From Microbacterium keratanolyticum (GTDB taxonomy: Bacteria > Actinomycetota > Actinomycetes > Actinomycetales > Microbacteriaceae), in NCBI RefSeq assembly GCF_016907255.1, contig NZ_JAFBBQ010000001.1, forward strand, positions 1,054,001 to 1,118,000: a stretch of DNA of 64,000 bases, read 5' to 3'. A program made the translations under genes and the position numbers. Numbering within the stretch: the first letter of the stretch is position 1; the number at the start of each line of letters is the position of its first letter. Below are positions 31,692 to 39,615 of the stretch, one piece after another. Under the pieces are notes generated by a model that did not search any database, had not been told where the DNA came from, and was given only the letters and a program-made list of their open reading frames with translations.

Positions 31692-33329
31692 ATGATCTCC
31701 ACAACAACTCCATTCCCCCTTCGTTCCCGACTTCTCCTCGCACCGCTTGCGATCATCGCCGTGTTCCTCGGCATCTTCGTCGCCGCGCCCACCGCTGAGG
31801 CGGCATCCACCGTCACCAAGTCCACGAGCTCCGTCATCAAGCGCGAAGCATCCGGCTGGTCCTATTACCGCGCGACCACCGCCCCGGCCTCGACATGGAA
31901 GACCGACACGACCGGAACAGGCTGGCGCACCGGCACCGCTCCCTTCGGCGTCGGTACGACCGGACTCAACACCGGCACGGTGCTCCCGACGATCAGCGGC
32001 ACGCAGCCGCTCGCGTCCTATTACCGCAAGACGTTCACACTGACCAAGGACCTCCCCGAGTACGCCTGGCTGAACACCTGGGCGGACGACGGCATCGTCG
32101 TATGGGTGAACGGCACCGAAGTGGGCCGCAAGAACGCACCGGCCGGCACCATCACCGACAAGAGCTACGCGACCGCGGCACCGTCGACCAAGAAGGCGCG
32201 CTCGGAACCGGTCACGTTCACCGTGCCTGCGAAGCTACTCAAGGAGGGCACCAACACGATCGCCGTTCAGGTGCTCGCGAACTACCGCAAGACCCCGAAC
32301 GTGAGCTTCGACGCCCACTTCGTTCGCGAGGACCACACCTCGACAGAGACGACGCCCCCGGTCGCGCCCACGACGCCGCCGACGACCCCGACGACTCCGC
32401 CGACCACACCCACGACTCCTCCGACCACACCCACCACCCCTCCGACGACACCCACGACTCCGCCGACCACACCCGACGCGGGCGACAAGGTCGAAGGATG
32501 GGGCGCTCCCACCTGGCGCGACGAGTTCGACTACGTCGACCCGGCGACCGGCGCTCCTGCCGTCGACCCGAGCAAGTGGAACGTCCGCGGCCGTGACGAC
32601 CTCGGCCTGCTGTTCGATGCCGCCGTCCCTGACCGTGGTCAGGTGACCGTCGATGGCGCGGACGTGCTGCACATCCGCGGCGACTGGCTCGACCAGCCCG
32701 TCATCCGCCCCTCGAACCAGACCGGCCCACGCGAACTGTGGCACAAGACCGGCTACCTCGACCAGCGCAAGCTGCAGTCCGACGATGTCTCGATGGCGCA
32801 GCAGTACGGTCGCTGGGAGATCCGCGCGAAGACCCCGAGCGGCCCGAACACCTTCGGTTCGCTGGCGGCGTTCTGGCTCCGTAACAGCCAGTCGGGTGAG
32901 ATCGACATCATGGAAGCCTGGGGCTACGACGACGCCGCAGTGCGCGATCAGCGCATCGACACCGCGACGACGACGATCCACACCCACACCGCCGACCCGG
33001 CCGCGAACCAGCGGTACATCTGGCACCACCAGGACTTCGGCGGCCCGACCCCCGTGTGGGACGACTTCCACACCTACGCGTTCGAGTTCACCCCGAGCTA
33101 CGCAGCCGTGATCGTCGACGGCAAGGAGATGCTGCGGGCGACGCCGGCATCGCACCCGAACCTGTGGAAGCAGGAGTTCTTCGGCTCGCCGCTGCACATG
33201 CGACTGAACCTGCACATCGGCCCGTCCGAGAAGTACTGGGGTCTCCCGGATCCGAACAACAAGGCGGCGACGCAGAACCTGGACTTCCAGGTCGACTACG
33301 TGCGCACCTGGGCCTACACGGGCTCCTGA
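31692..33329 (+). CDS. secreted GH16 glycoside hydrolase with beta module and TPPTTP linker
   Basis: 545 residues. Signal peptide to about residue 36 (AAPTAEAAS). Residues ~37-214 are the beta module shared with the secreted protein at 20163 (WADDGIVVWVNGTEVGR). Residues ~215-258 are a Thr/Pro repeat linker. From ~259 comes a GH16 catalytic domain (WRDEFDYVDPATG); the catalytic motif EIDIME is at residues 403-408, with E403 and E408 as nucleophile and acid/base of the family. GH16 enzymes cut or transfer beta-1,3/1,4-glucans and galactans. In an exopolysaccharide locus it may trim or release the polymer. The start is the ATG at 31692; a GTG at 31662 in the same frame is possible. Confidence 0.87.
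   Translation: MISTTTPFPLRSRLLLAPLAIIAVFLGIFVAAPTAEAASTVTKSTSSVIKREASGWSYYRATTAPASTWKTDTTGTGWRTGTAPFGVGTTGLNTGTVLPTISGTQPLASYYRKTFTLTKDLPEYAWLNTWADDGIVVWVNGTEVGRKNAPAGTITDKSYATAAPSTKKARSEPVTFTVPAKLLKEGTNTIAVQVLANYRKTPNVSFDAHFVREDHTSTETTPPVAPTTPPTTPTTPPTTPTTPPTTPTTPPTTPTTPPTTPDAGDKVEGWGAPTWRDEFDYVDPATGAPAVDPSKWNVRGRDDLGLLFDAAVPDRGQVTVDGADVLHIRGDWLDQPVIRPSNQTGPRELWHKTGYLDQRKLQSDDVSMAQQYGRWEIRAKTPSGPNTFGSLAAFWLRNSQSGEIDIMEAWGYDDAAVRDQRIDTATTTIHTHTADPAANQRYIWHHQDFGGPTPVWDDFHTYAFEFTPSYAAVIVDGKEMLRATPASHPNLWKQEFFGSPLHMRLNLHIGPSEKYWGLPDPNNKAATQNLDFQVDYVRTWAYTGS
32359..32480 (+). repeat. short tandem repeat coding the Thr-Pro linker of the GH16 protein
   Basis: Reiterated units of the type ACGCCGCCGACGACACCC, with third-position changes, code PTTPPTTPTTPPTTP. 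The reading frame is kept throughout. Such tracts can change length by slippage and would lengthen or shorten the spacer without breaking the enzyme. Confidence 0.75.
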
Positions 33330-33351
33330 TCACGTCCGGCCCACGCGTCGC

Positions 33352-34281
33352 CTAACGGCGGCGCTTGGGCCGGCGGCGTGAGGCCGCGATCGGGCCCGAC
33401 GCCACGAGTCTTCCCGAGTCCGGCTCGACGAGCGTGTCGTCATCGTCCAGCACGACGGGCGGCGGATCGGCCGGTCGCTGCGGCTCCACGTCCTCGTTCT
33501 CGTCCTCGTCGAACGTCTGCTCCACCTGGCGACGGTAGGAATGGCCCGGGGCGTTGCGCACCCGCGACGTGATGAGTGCGGCAATCGACCCGAGCAGCAG
33601 CCCGAGGAAGAGCCCCGCGGCCACGAACACATAGATCGACGGTCGGTTCGATTCCCTCGGCGGTTCCGCCTGCGTCACGAGCGTTCCCGGGTAGAAGGGC
33701 GTCGCCGCGATTCGCGCCTGCTGATCCAGCAACGCCTGCACCTGCAGCTGCGTGGCCGCCCGCTCGTTGCTGCCCTCCGCTTGCGTCGCAAGCAGCTCCT
33801 GGAGCTGCGTGATCGACTTCGTCAGTTCGGCCGTCGTCTGATCCACGACCGCGCGCGCGTTCTCGGTGCGCTGCTCGCCGTAGGCCGTCGCAAGCGCGTT
33901 CGCACGCTCCGCCGCAAGCTCGGCGGAGTTCGCGGTGACCTGGAAGATGAGAACCTGCGAGTTGCGCGGCACCTCGATCACGGTGTTCGCACGGAGCGCC
34001 TCGACGGAGGTGTCGTCCAGAGTCTCGACCGCGCGTGTGAGCACACTCGTCGAGGTGGCGACGACCTTCTCGGTCTCCATGTTGACCGTGTTGAAGCTCG
34101 ACCCGGAGGAGAGCACGCTGATCGGCTCGACCGTGTGCTGTGCGGCCGCGGTGTACTTCTGCGGGTAGATGAGGAAGATCGCCGCCCCCGCAGCGGACAG
34201 CACCACGATCGTCCCTACGAGAACGAACCACGATTTCGTGATGCCTCGGTACAGGTCTTCCAACGTCCAGTGCGTTGCCAC
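33352..34281 (-). CDS. Wzz-like chain-length/co-polymerase membrane protein
   Basis: 309 residues. Two membrane helices, ~19-37 (FVLVGTIVVLSAAGAAIFLI) and ~220-240 (IYVFVAAGLFLGLLLGSIAALI), flank an extracytoplasmic helical region with SVLTRAVETLDDTSVEALR and LAAERANALATAYGEQRTENA. This is the polysaccharide co-polymerase layout. The C-terminal tail is acidic, then basic, and has no P-loop or tyrosine-kinase domain; no separate kinase gene is in the window. GTG start at 34281 behind GGGGGGA. Last gene of the minus-strand operon GT2-GtrA, CapK-like, Wzz-like, although a leader-like region precedes it. Confidence 0.85.
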   Translation of the reverse strand: MATHWTLEDLYRGITKSWFVLVGTIVVLSAAGAAIFLIYPQKYTAAAQHTVEPISVLSSGSSFNTVNMETEKVVATSTSVLTRAVETLDDTSVEALRANTVIEVPRNSQVLIFQVTANSAELAAERANALATAYGEQRTENARAVVDQTTAELTKSITQLQELLATQAEGSNERAATQLQVQALLDQQARIAATPFYPGTLVTQAEPPRESNRPSIYVFVAAGLFLGLLLGSIAALITSRVRNAPGHSYRRQVEQTFDEDENEDVEPQRPADPPPVVLDDDDTLVEPDSGRLVASGPIAASRRRPKRRR

Positions 34282-34345
34282 TCGATGTCCCCCCAGCTCG
34301 CCCCAGTGCTGGTGTCCCTACGCTGGGTGCGCTCATCTTATAAGT
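34282..34345 (-). promoter_or_regulatory. leader of the Wzz-like gene
   Basis: Read on the minus strand it holds TTATAAGAT near 34333-34341 as a possible -10 box, then a CCAGC/GCTGG hairpin (34308-34312/34293-34297) whose 10-nt loop is ACTGGGGCGA, and CTGGGGGGA running into the GTG start. The TGGGG in the apical loop resembles the other leaders of this locus. Confidence 0.4.
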
Positions 34346-34387
34346 CGACCCTTCAGAGAAACCGAGAAAGATCGGGCGATTCCGGCT

Positions 34388-35725
34388 TTATGTCGCTGCC
34401 TCGGAGATGACCAGGCGCGCCTTGCCCCCAGTGCCGTCCACCGCCGTAACCGCTGCGGCGACCACCTCGACCTCGTTCGCGAGGAATCCCGCCACGGTAC
34501 GGCAGACGCTCTGCGCTGCCTGCGCGGCGGCAGCAGCATCCGAGCCGACCACGTAGCGGATGCTGACGCGATAGTCCGCTGCCTGGTGCACCTGGAACTG
34601 ACGAACGACCCCCGGCCAGGCGTTGAAGAGCCCGCCGAGACCGCCCGAGACGGTGCGTCCGGAGGGAGTGCGCAGCACATCGGCGATGCGCCCATCGATC
34701 GGCGCGATGCGCGCGAGTGTGCGTCCACAGGCGCACGCGCCCGGCAGCACGGCGGTGCGATCTCCGATCGCGTAGCGCACGAGGGGGAACACCCGGTTGT
34801 CGAAGTCACTCACCAGCACCGTCCCGACCTCGCCCGCGGGCGCCGGGAAACCGTCGTCGTCGACGATGTCGACCCGGCGCCGGTCAGAGAGCACGTGCAG
34901 GCCGTCGTGCGCGTCGCATTCTGCCGCGATCCACGGCACCTCCGCGCTGCGGTAGGTGTCGAAGACGGGAGCGCCGAGCGCGGATTCGATGCGCGCACGC
35001 TGGCCCGGATGCAGCATGGAGGCCGTGACCGAGATCGCGGCGAGGCCGCGCAGCGCTCCACCCTGTTCTGCCACATGCGCCGCGTATTCGGCCACACCTT
35101 CCACGTAGCCCACGAGGAGCCGGGGGCGCACCCGCGCCATCTCACGATCGAACGCGGCGATGGTGTCCGCCGTCGCGCCCCGTGCGTCGAGGAGGATGTG
35201 GCGCGTCGGCCACCATTCCGCGTCGTAGCGCAGCTTCTTCGCACCGGTACGACTCTGGCGATAGATGAAGGCGGCGTCATCGGCGGGATGCACACCCCAC
35301 CAGGAGTACACGCGCCACCACAGAGCCGCCGTCGGGGCTGTGCGATCGTTGTAGACCAGCAGCGGTCGTCCCGTGCTGCCTCCGGTGCGGGAGGGCAGTC
35401 GATCTCGCGCTTCAGACGTCGATGAGATCAGGGCGTCGCCGGCGTCCTGCAGCATCGGCTTGGTGAGCGCGGGCAGGGCGACGAAGTTCTCAGGCTGCGC
35501 GACGTCCGCCTCGGAGAACCCGGCGGACGTGTAGTGCTCGCGGTAGAACGCCGTCGTGCGGAACGCATGCAGCGCAAGTTCCGCGCTGCGGGCGGCGGCG
35601 AGCGCAGCAGCATCCGCCGCCGTCTGCCGCTCGTCCTGCAGCATCTGCGCGAGCGCGCGACGATCCGCCCGCATGAACAGGCGAGCCTTCGCCTCGAAAA
35701 CGGCTCTCTTCACAGCTCCCCACAA
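34388..35725 (-). CDS. CapK/PaaK-like adenylate-forming protein
   Basis: 445 residues, related to phenylacetate-CoA ligase and to CapK proteins of capsule loci. SRTGGSTGRPLLVYNDR is the AMP/ATP-binding P-loop; YRSAEVPWIAAEC and VLVSDFDNRVFPLVRYAIGD are the later conserved blocks. CapK-like proteins probably activate an acyl or amino acid group for attachment to the polymer; the exact substrate is unknown. The start is uncertain: TTG at 35725 has AGGGGG 8 nt upstream, and an ATG at 35674 has GAAGG. Middle gene of the minus-strand operon. Confidence 0.82.
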   Translation of the reverse strand: MWGAVKRAVFEAKARLFMRADRRALAQMLQDERQTAADAAALAAARSAELALHAFRTTAFYREHYTSAGFSEADVAQPENFVALPALTKPMLQDAGDALISSTSEARDRLPSRTGGSTGRPLLVYNDRTAPTAALWWRVYSWWGVHPADDAAFIYRQSRTGAKKLRYDAEWWPTRHILLDARGATADTIAAFDREMARVRPRLLVGYVEGVAEYAAHVAEQGGALRGLAAISVTASMLHPGQRARIESALGAPVFDTYRSAEVPWIAAECDAHDGLHVLSDRRRVDIVDDDGFPAPAGEVGTVLVSDFDNRVFPLVRYAIGDRTAVLPGACACGRTLARIAPIDGRIADVLRTPSGRTVSGGLGGLFNAWPGVVRQFQVHQAADYRVSIRYVVGSDAAAAAQAAQSVCRTVAGFLANEVEVVAAAVTAVDGTGGKARLVISEAAT

Positions 35726-35788
35726 GCTCCGGCCCCCTGCCGATTGCCTCCATGCTAGAGCGCTGGCCGTCTTTCCGGCAGGGTGCGT

Positions 35789-36961
35789 TCAGAGTTCGCC
35801 GGGCTTCATGGCCTCCGCATCGATCGCGCGGATGATGCGCTGCGCGGCCGTATCGGTGGGCACCTCTGCGGGCTCGACCGCGACTCGGCGCCGCGGTGCG
35901 TAGACGACGAGCGAGTGGAAGAGGAAACGGGCGAAGAACGCGACGACGAGCGAGATCGCCGCGGCGAAGATCGCGGAGAAGTGCCAGGTCTCGACCATGA
36001 AGGCCAGCAGCGGGATGCGCAGCGCCGCCTCGATGTTGTTGAAGGTGAACGACGAGAGGAACCGGACGCCGAGGCCGGATGCCCCGCGGCGCATGTCGGC
36101 GAAGACGAAGCGCTCCTGCAGCACGAAGTTGCCGATGATCGTGGCTTCGGCACCGATGATCGCGGCCCACACGTAATCGACGCCCAGGCTGATGAGCGCC
36201 CACATGATGCCGAGGTTGGCGACCGCGCCGATCGCGCCGATGATCGCGAACAGCGACATCTTTCCGAAACGCAGCCGCGCGAGGTGCGCGAGGAATGTCG
36301 CTCCCTGGCGCAGCGAGGCCTTCGAGGTGCCGTGGCGGCGCTCGCTGAACTCCATGGGGACCTCGGCGATGCGCACATCCGAGCGGGCGAGGATCTCGAG
36401 AAGGATCTTGAACCCCTGCGGCTTGAGGGCCTCGAGGTCGATGCGTCGCCGGTCGACGAGGAAGAAGCCCGTCATCGGGTCGGTGCTGCGCGCCAGACGG
36501 ACGGGGAACATCGCGCGGGTGAGCCAGGTCGATGCCCGCGAGACCCCGAGCCGGACCGCCGTGCCCAGCCCCCGGGAGTCACCCCCACCCACGTAGCGCG
36601 ATGCGGCGACGACATCCGCCCCGCCTTCGCGGTATCGGGCGATGAGCTCGGGCAGCAGCTCGGGTGGATGCTGCAGATCGCCGTCCATCACGATGCAGAC
36701 ATCGCCGTCCGCTTCGCGCAATCCCAGGACGACCGCGCCACCCAATCCTCCCGCGTTGCGCTCGCGATGGATCACGCGCACGGGCAGCGGTGCGTCCGCG
36801 GCGACCCGAGCCACTTCGGCGGCGGTGTCATCGCTGCTGTCGTCGATGAACAGGATCTCGGCGTCGAGACCCTCGAGCGCGCGGGCAGCGCGACTGACGA
36901 GCTCGGCGATGTTGTCGCGTTCGTTGAACGTCGGCACGAGCACTGTGAAGTCGCGGGTCAC
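35789..36961 (-). CDS. GT2 polyprenyl-phosphate glycosyltransferase fused to a GtrA domain
   Basis: 390 residues. Residues 1-~235 are a DPM1-like GT2 domain: VLVPTFNERDNI, ILFIDDSSDDTA, VIMDGDLQHPPEL (metal site), DPMTGFFLVDR. From about 245 to 370 lie four membrane helices of a GtrA-like domain (MSLFAIIGAIGAVANLGIMW). This pair makes and flips polyprenyl-phosphate sugars for side-chain glycosylation. I choose the GTG at 36961 because AAGGAGAA is 5 nt upstream; the ATG 38 codons earlier has no ribosome site and adds non-conserved residues. First gene of a three-gene minus-strand operon. Confidence 0.9.
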   Translation of the reverse strand: MTRDFTVLVPTFNERDNIAELVSRAARALEGLDAEILFIDDSSDDTAAEVARVAADAPLPVRVIHRERNAGGLGGAVVLGLREADGDVCIVMDGDLQHPPELLPELIARYREGGADVVAASRYVGGGDSRGLGTAVRLGVSRASTWLTRAMFPVRLARSTDPMTGFFLVDRRRIDLEALKPQGFKILLEILARSDVRIAEVPMEFSERRHGTSKASLRQGATFLAHLARLRFGKMSLFAIIGAIGAVANLGIMWALISLGVDYVWAAIIGAEATIIGNFVLQERFVFADMRRGASGLGVRFLSSFTFNNIEAALRIPLLAFMVETWHFSAIFAAAISLVVAFFARFLFHSLVVYAPRRRVAVEPAEVPTDTAAQRIIRAIDAEAMKPGEL

Positions 36962-37079
36962 GACGTTCTCCTTCTGCGGCACGGACGTTGCGGTCTCTAT
37001 CGTTTCATGTGCGGCTGTGCTCGGCGTGCGCGCGTCGGGATCTGTGAGATTCGCCCTGTTCAGAAGGCGTGTCACCGCC

Positions 37080-37152
37080 TAGACTGGGCACACGGCTGTG
37101 GGAGCCGTACGGGTGGCTGGGGAGTCGCCCTTTCTGGGGATCGATCTGGGGA
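37080..37152 (+). promoter_or_regulatory. promoter and CTGGGGA-repeat leader of the TagD-like gene
   Basis: TAGACT at 37080-37085 is a probable -10 box. At the predicted transcript start lies the hairpin ACGGCT/AGCCGT (37092-37097/37103-37108) with loop GTGGG, followed by three CTGGGGA copies at 37117-37123, 37134-37140 and 37146-37152. The first of these sits in the loop of a GGGTGGC/GTCGCCC stem with two G-T pairs. The last copy also acts as ribosome site for the ATG at 37157. Confidence 0.5.
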
Positions 37153-37156
37153 GATC

Positions 37157-37612
37157 ATGACGACGCGTATCGGCTACGCCACGGGAGCATTCGACCTCTT
37201 TCACGTGGGACACCTGAACATCCTTCGTCACGCGAAAGAGCAGTGCGACTATCTGATCGCCGGCATCGTGAGCGATGAGATGCTGCGTCAGGTGAAGGGC
37301 ATCGAACCTGTCGTGCCGACACTCGAGCGCGCCGAGATCGTGCGACACATCTCGTTCGTCGACGAGGTGTACATCGAGACGGCGCCCGACAAGATGGATG
37401 CCTGGCGCGATCTGCACTTCACGCACTTCTTCAAGGGAGACGACTGGCGCGGCACCGAGAAGGGCCTGCGGCTCGAACGGGAGTTCGGCACCGTCGGCGT
37501 CGAGGTCGTGTACTTCCCGTACACCGCGCACACGTCCAGCACGTCGCTGCGACAGGCGCTCGACATCATCACGCAGGGCGCTTCGAGTCCTGGCGCGCTC
37601 GCGCTGGGTTGA
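37157..37612 (+). CDS. TagD-like cytidylyltransferase (glycerol-3-phosphate type)
   Basis: 151 residues. RIGYATGAFDLFHVGHLNIL contains the HxGH nucleotide-binding motif (H16, H19), and HTSSTSLRQ replaces the C-terminal ISTTKI motif of the family. Such enzymes make CDP-glycerol or another CDP-alcohol from CTP. The length fits TagD (about 130 residues) with a short tail. Its product could feed the CDP-alcohol phosphotransferase encoded at 23846 (inferred). The ATG at 37157 follows GGGGAG. Divergent from the GT2-GtrA operon. Confidence 0.87.
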   Translation: MTTRIGYATGAFDLFHVGHLNILRHAKEQCDYLIAGIVSDEMLRQVKGIEPVVPTLERAEIVRHISFVDEVYIETAPDKMDAWRDLHFTHFFKGDDWRGTEKGLRLEREFGTVGVEVVYFPYTAHTSSTSLRQALDIITQGASSPGALALG

Positions 37613-37677
37613 GCGGACGCTCCACCGTTCCGAGGCATTCGGCGCCCGTCCAGACGAGCGCCAGTACCCTAGGGGGT

Positions 37678-37941
37678 ATGACTGCACCTGCCTCTGACAC
37701 CATCACCATGTTCGGCGCGGACTGGTGCCGCGACTGCATTCGCACGAAGAAGCAGCTCGATGAGCTCGGCGTCGCGTACACCTACATCGACCTGGTCGAG
37801 ACGCCGGCTGCCGCCGATGTCGCGAAGGACATCTCGGGCCGCACGAACATCCCGGTCGTCGTCTACCCGGATGCATCGCACCACGTCGAGCCCTCCAACG
37901 CCGACGTCGAGTCGAAGCTGCGCGAGCTCGCTCTGATCTGA
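37678..37941 (+). CDS. glutaredoxin-like (mycoredoxin-type) protein
   Basis: 87 residues, thioredoxin fold: ITMFGADWCRDCIRTKKQLDEL has the CxxC active site (CRDC), then YTYIDLVETP and NIPVVVYPDASHHVEPS with the cis-Pro in the NIPVVV block. Probably reduces mixed disulfides with mycothiol, the actinobacterial thiol. A TACCCT (37666-37671) 6 nt before the ATG suggests a leaderless mRNA. Start chosen at 37678; the frame upstream has no start with a ribosome site. Confidence 0.87.
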   Translation: MTAPASDTITMFGADWCRDCIRTKKQLDELGVAYTYIDLVETPAAADVAKDISGRTNIPVVVYPDASHHVEPSNADVESKLRELALI

Positions 37942-37964
37942 GACCTCTCCACGACGCGCCGTAT

Positions 37965-38010
37965 CGCCGAGGGCGCGCCCTGCCGACGCGGGTAGGGCGC
38001 GCCCTCGGCG
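37965..38010 (+). terminator. strong terminator after the mycoredoxin-like gene
   Basis: Perfect 17-bp stem CGCCGAGGGCGCGCCCT (37965-37981) with its complement at 37994-38010 and a 12-nt loop, 23 nt after the stop codon. The inner GGGCGCGCCC is itself palindromic. Confidence 0.85.
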
Positions 38011-38092
38011 CGTGGGCGCGTCCTGGGCGCGCGGCCGCGTCGGCCCGTCGTCGACTTCCCCACGCTCGCTCCGGCGCCGATATGCTGACGCG

Positions 38093-39523
38093 ATGAGCAA
38101 CGTCGCTCGCACTCGAGCCCCTTCGCGCCTGCCCGCCCGCACTGTCGCCCGCTATGCCGCGGGCTCGCTCGGAACGGGCGGATATGCCACGCTTCCCGGT
38201 CTCGTCCTCACCTACTTCCTCACCGACAACCTCGGCGTCGCGGCACTCCTCGCGGGTGTCATCGTCACGGCGGCGAAGGTATGGGACGTCATCATCGATC
38301 CGCTCATCGGCGCGGCATCGGATCGGCAGCTCGCCCGCACCGGCTCACGGCGCGGGCTCATGGTCGTCGGCGGATTCACGCTCCCGCTGTTCTTCGCCCT
38401 CACCTTCGCGGTGCCGCCGGTCTTCGGCCCCGTTGCCGGCGCGATCTGCGTCCTGCTCGCGTTCCTCGCGACAGCCACCGCGTTCAGCCTGTTCCAGGTT
38501 CCGTACGTCGCTCTTCCTGCCGAGCTCACCTCCAGCTATGACGAGCGCACGCGTCTGCTCAGTTGGCGCGTCATCGTGCTGACCGCGGCGATCCTCCTCT
38601 TCGGTGCGGGCGGTCCCGAGCTGCGCGCGTTGACCGGCGATCCGGTGACCGGCTATCTGCTCATGGGCGTCGTCGCCGGGATCACGATCGGAATCGGCAT
38701 GCTCATCGCGTCGCGGACGGCGGATGCTGCGGCGCAGCGCATCGCTGCAGCGGGCGTGCCCTCCGATGCCGCCGCAGGCGTAGCATCCGCACCCGCAGGG
38801 ATCCGCGCGCAGTACGCAGCGGGCATCGACGTCCTGAGACGCAGCGCCCCCTTCCGTGCGCTGCTGGCGACCTTCCTCCTGCAGGCGCTCGCGACGGGCA
38901 CGATGCTCGCCGGCGCACAGTACGTCGCCACCTGGGTGCTGCGTTCGGAGGGCGCCGTGACGTTCCTGTTCCTCGCACTCGTGGGCCCGGCGCTCGTCGC
39001 GACGCCTCTCTGGCAGTGGCTGTCGCTGCGCATCGGAAAGGAGCGCGCGTTCGGGTTCGCGACAGTGCTGTTCCTCGTCGCCGCCTTCACGATCACCGGT
39101 GCGATCTGGGCGCCGGGTGCATGGGTCTACGCCTCCGTCGCCGTCGCGGGCATCGCCTACGCGGGCCTGCAGGCGCTGCCGATGGCGATGCTGCCAGATG
39201 TCATCTCGCACGACGAACGGGTCAGCGGGCGAGGCCACGCCGGCACCTTCACGGGTGTCTGGACCGCCGGCGAGACGATCGGCTTCGCGCTGGGCGCCTC
39301 GACCGTCGCGCTCGTCCTTGCTGCGACGGGCTACGTGTCCCGCGTCGCCACGGAGACGGTCACGCAGCCGGACGCCGCGATCACCGGCATCGTCGTGTGC
39401 TTCAGCATCCTGCCTGCGCTTCTGCTGCTCCTGAGCCTCACGACCCTGGCCGGATACCGTCTGCGGCGCAGCGACATCGACGGTGCCGCAGAAGCCGACA
39501 CGGACGCCCGCGCGGCCGGCTGA
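38093..39523 (+). CDS. MFS transporter, GPH (sugar/cation symporter)-like
   Basis: 476 residues with 12 membrane helices. GTGGYATLPGLVLTYFLTDNLG and VWDVIIDPLIGAASDR match the glycoside-pentoside-hexuronide:cation symporter group, where WDxxxDPxxG is the motif in loop 2-3. SSYDERTRLLSWR is the conserved loop after helix 4. Substrate unknown. The ATG at 38093 is 7 nt after TATGCT, so the mRNA may be leaderless. Upstream frame rejected because it crosses the terminator. Confidence 0.88.
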   Translation: MSNVARTRAPSRLPARTVARYAAGSLGTGGYATLPGLVLTYFLTDNLGVAALLAGVIVTAAKVWDVIIDPLIGAASDRQLARTGSRRGLMVVGGFTLPLFFALTFAVPPVFGPVAGAICVLLAFLATATAFSLFQVPYVALPAELTSSYDERTRLLSWRVIVLTAAILLFGAGGPELRALTGDPVTGYLLMGVVAGITIGIGMLIASRTADAAAQRIAAAGVPSDAAAGVASAPAGIRAQYAAGIDVLRRSAPFRALLATFLLQALATGTMLAGAQYVATWVLRSEGAVTFLFLALVGPALVATPLWQWLSLRIGKERAFGFATVLFLVAAFTITGAIWAPGAWVYASVAVAGIAYAGLQALPMAMLPDVISHDERVSGRGHAGTFTGVWTAGETIGFALGASTVALVLAATGYVSRVATETVTQPDAAITGIVVCFSILPALLLLLSLTTLAGYRLRRSDIDGAAEADTDARAAG

Positions 39524-39615
39524 GCACATCTCCGGCCTCCGCCCGGGCGCCGGGCGTAGGCTGGGGGTCCCGCGCGGTCGTCGCTGACCCGCACTCTTCG
39601 CCGAAGGAGACGCCG

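Noticed and set aside
32359..32480. Short repeats that could be taken for a CRISPR array or minisatellite
   Set aside because: The repeats have no spacers and code a continuous Thr-Pro linker in the GH16 protein.
33645..33655. GGTTCGATTCC, like the T-loop of a tRNA
   Set aside because: It lies within the Wzz-like coding frame and no acceptor stem or anticodon arm can be drawn around it.
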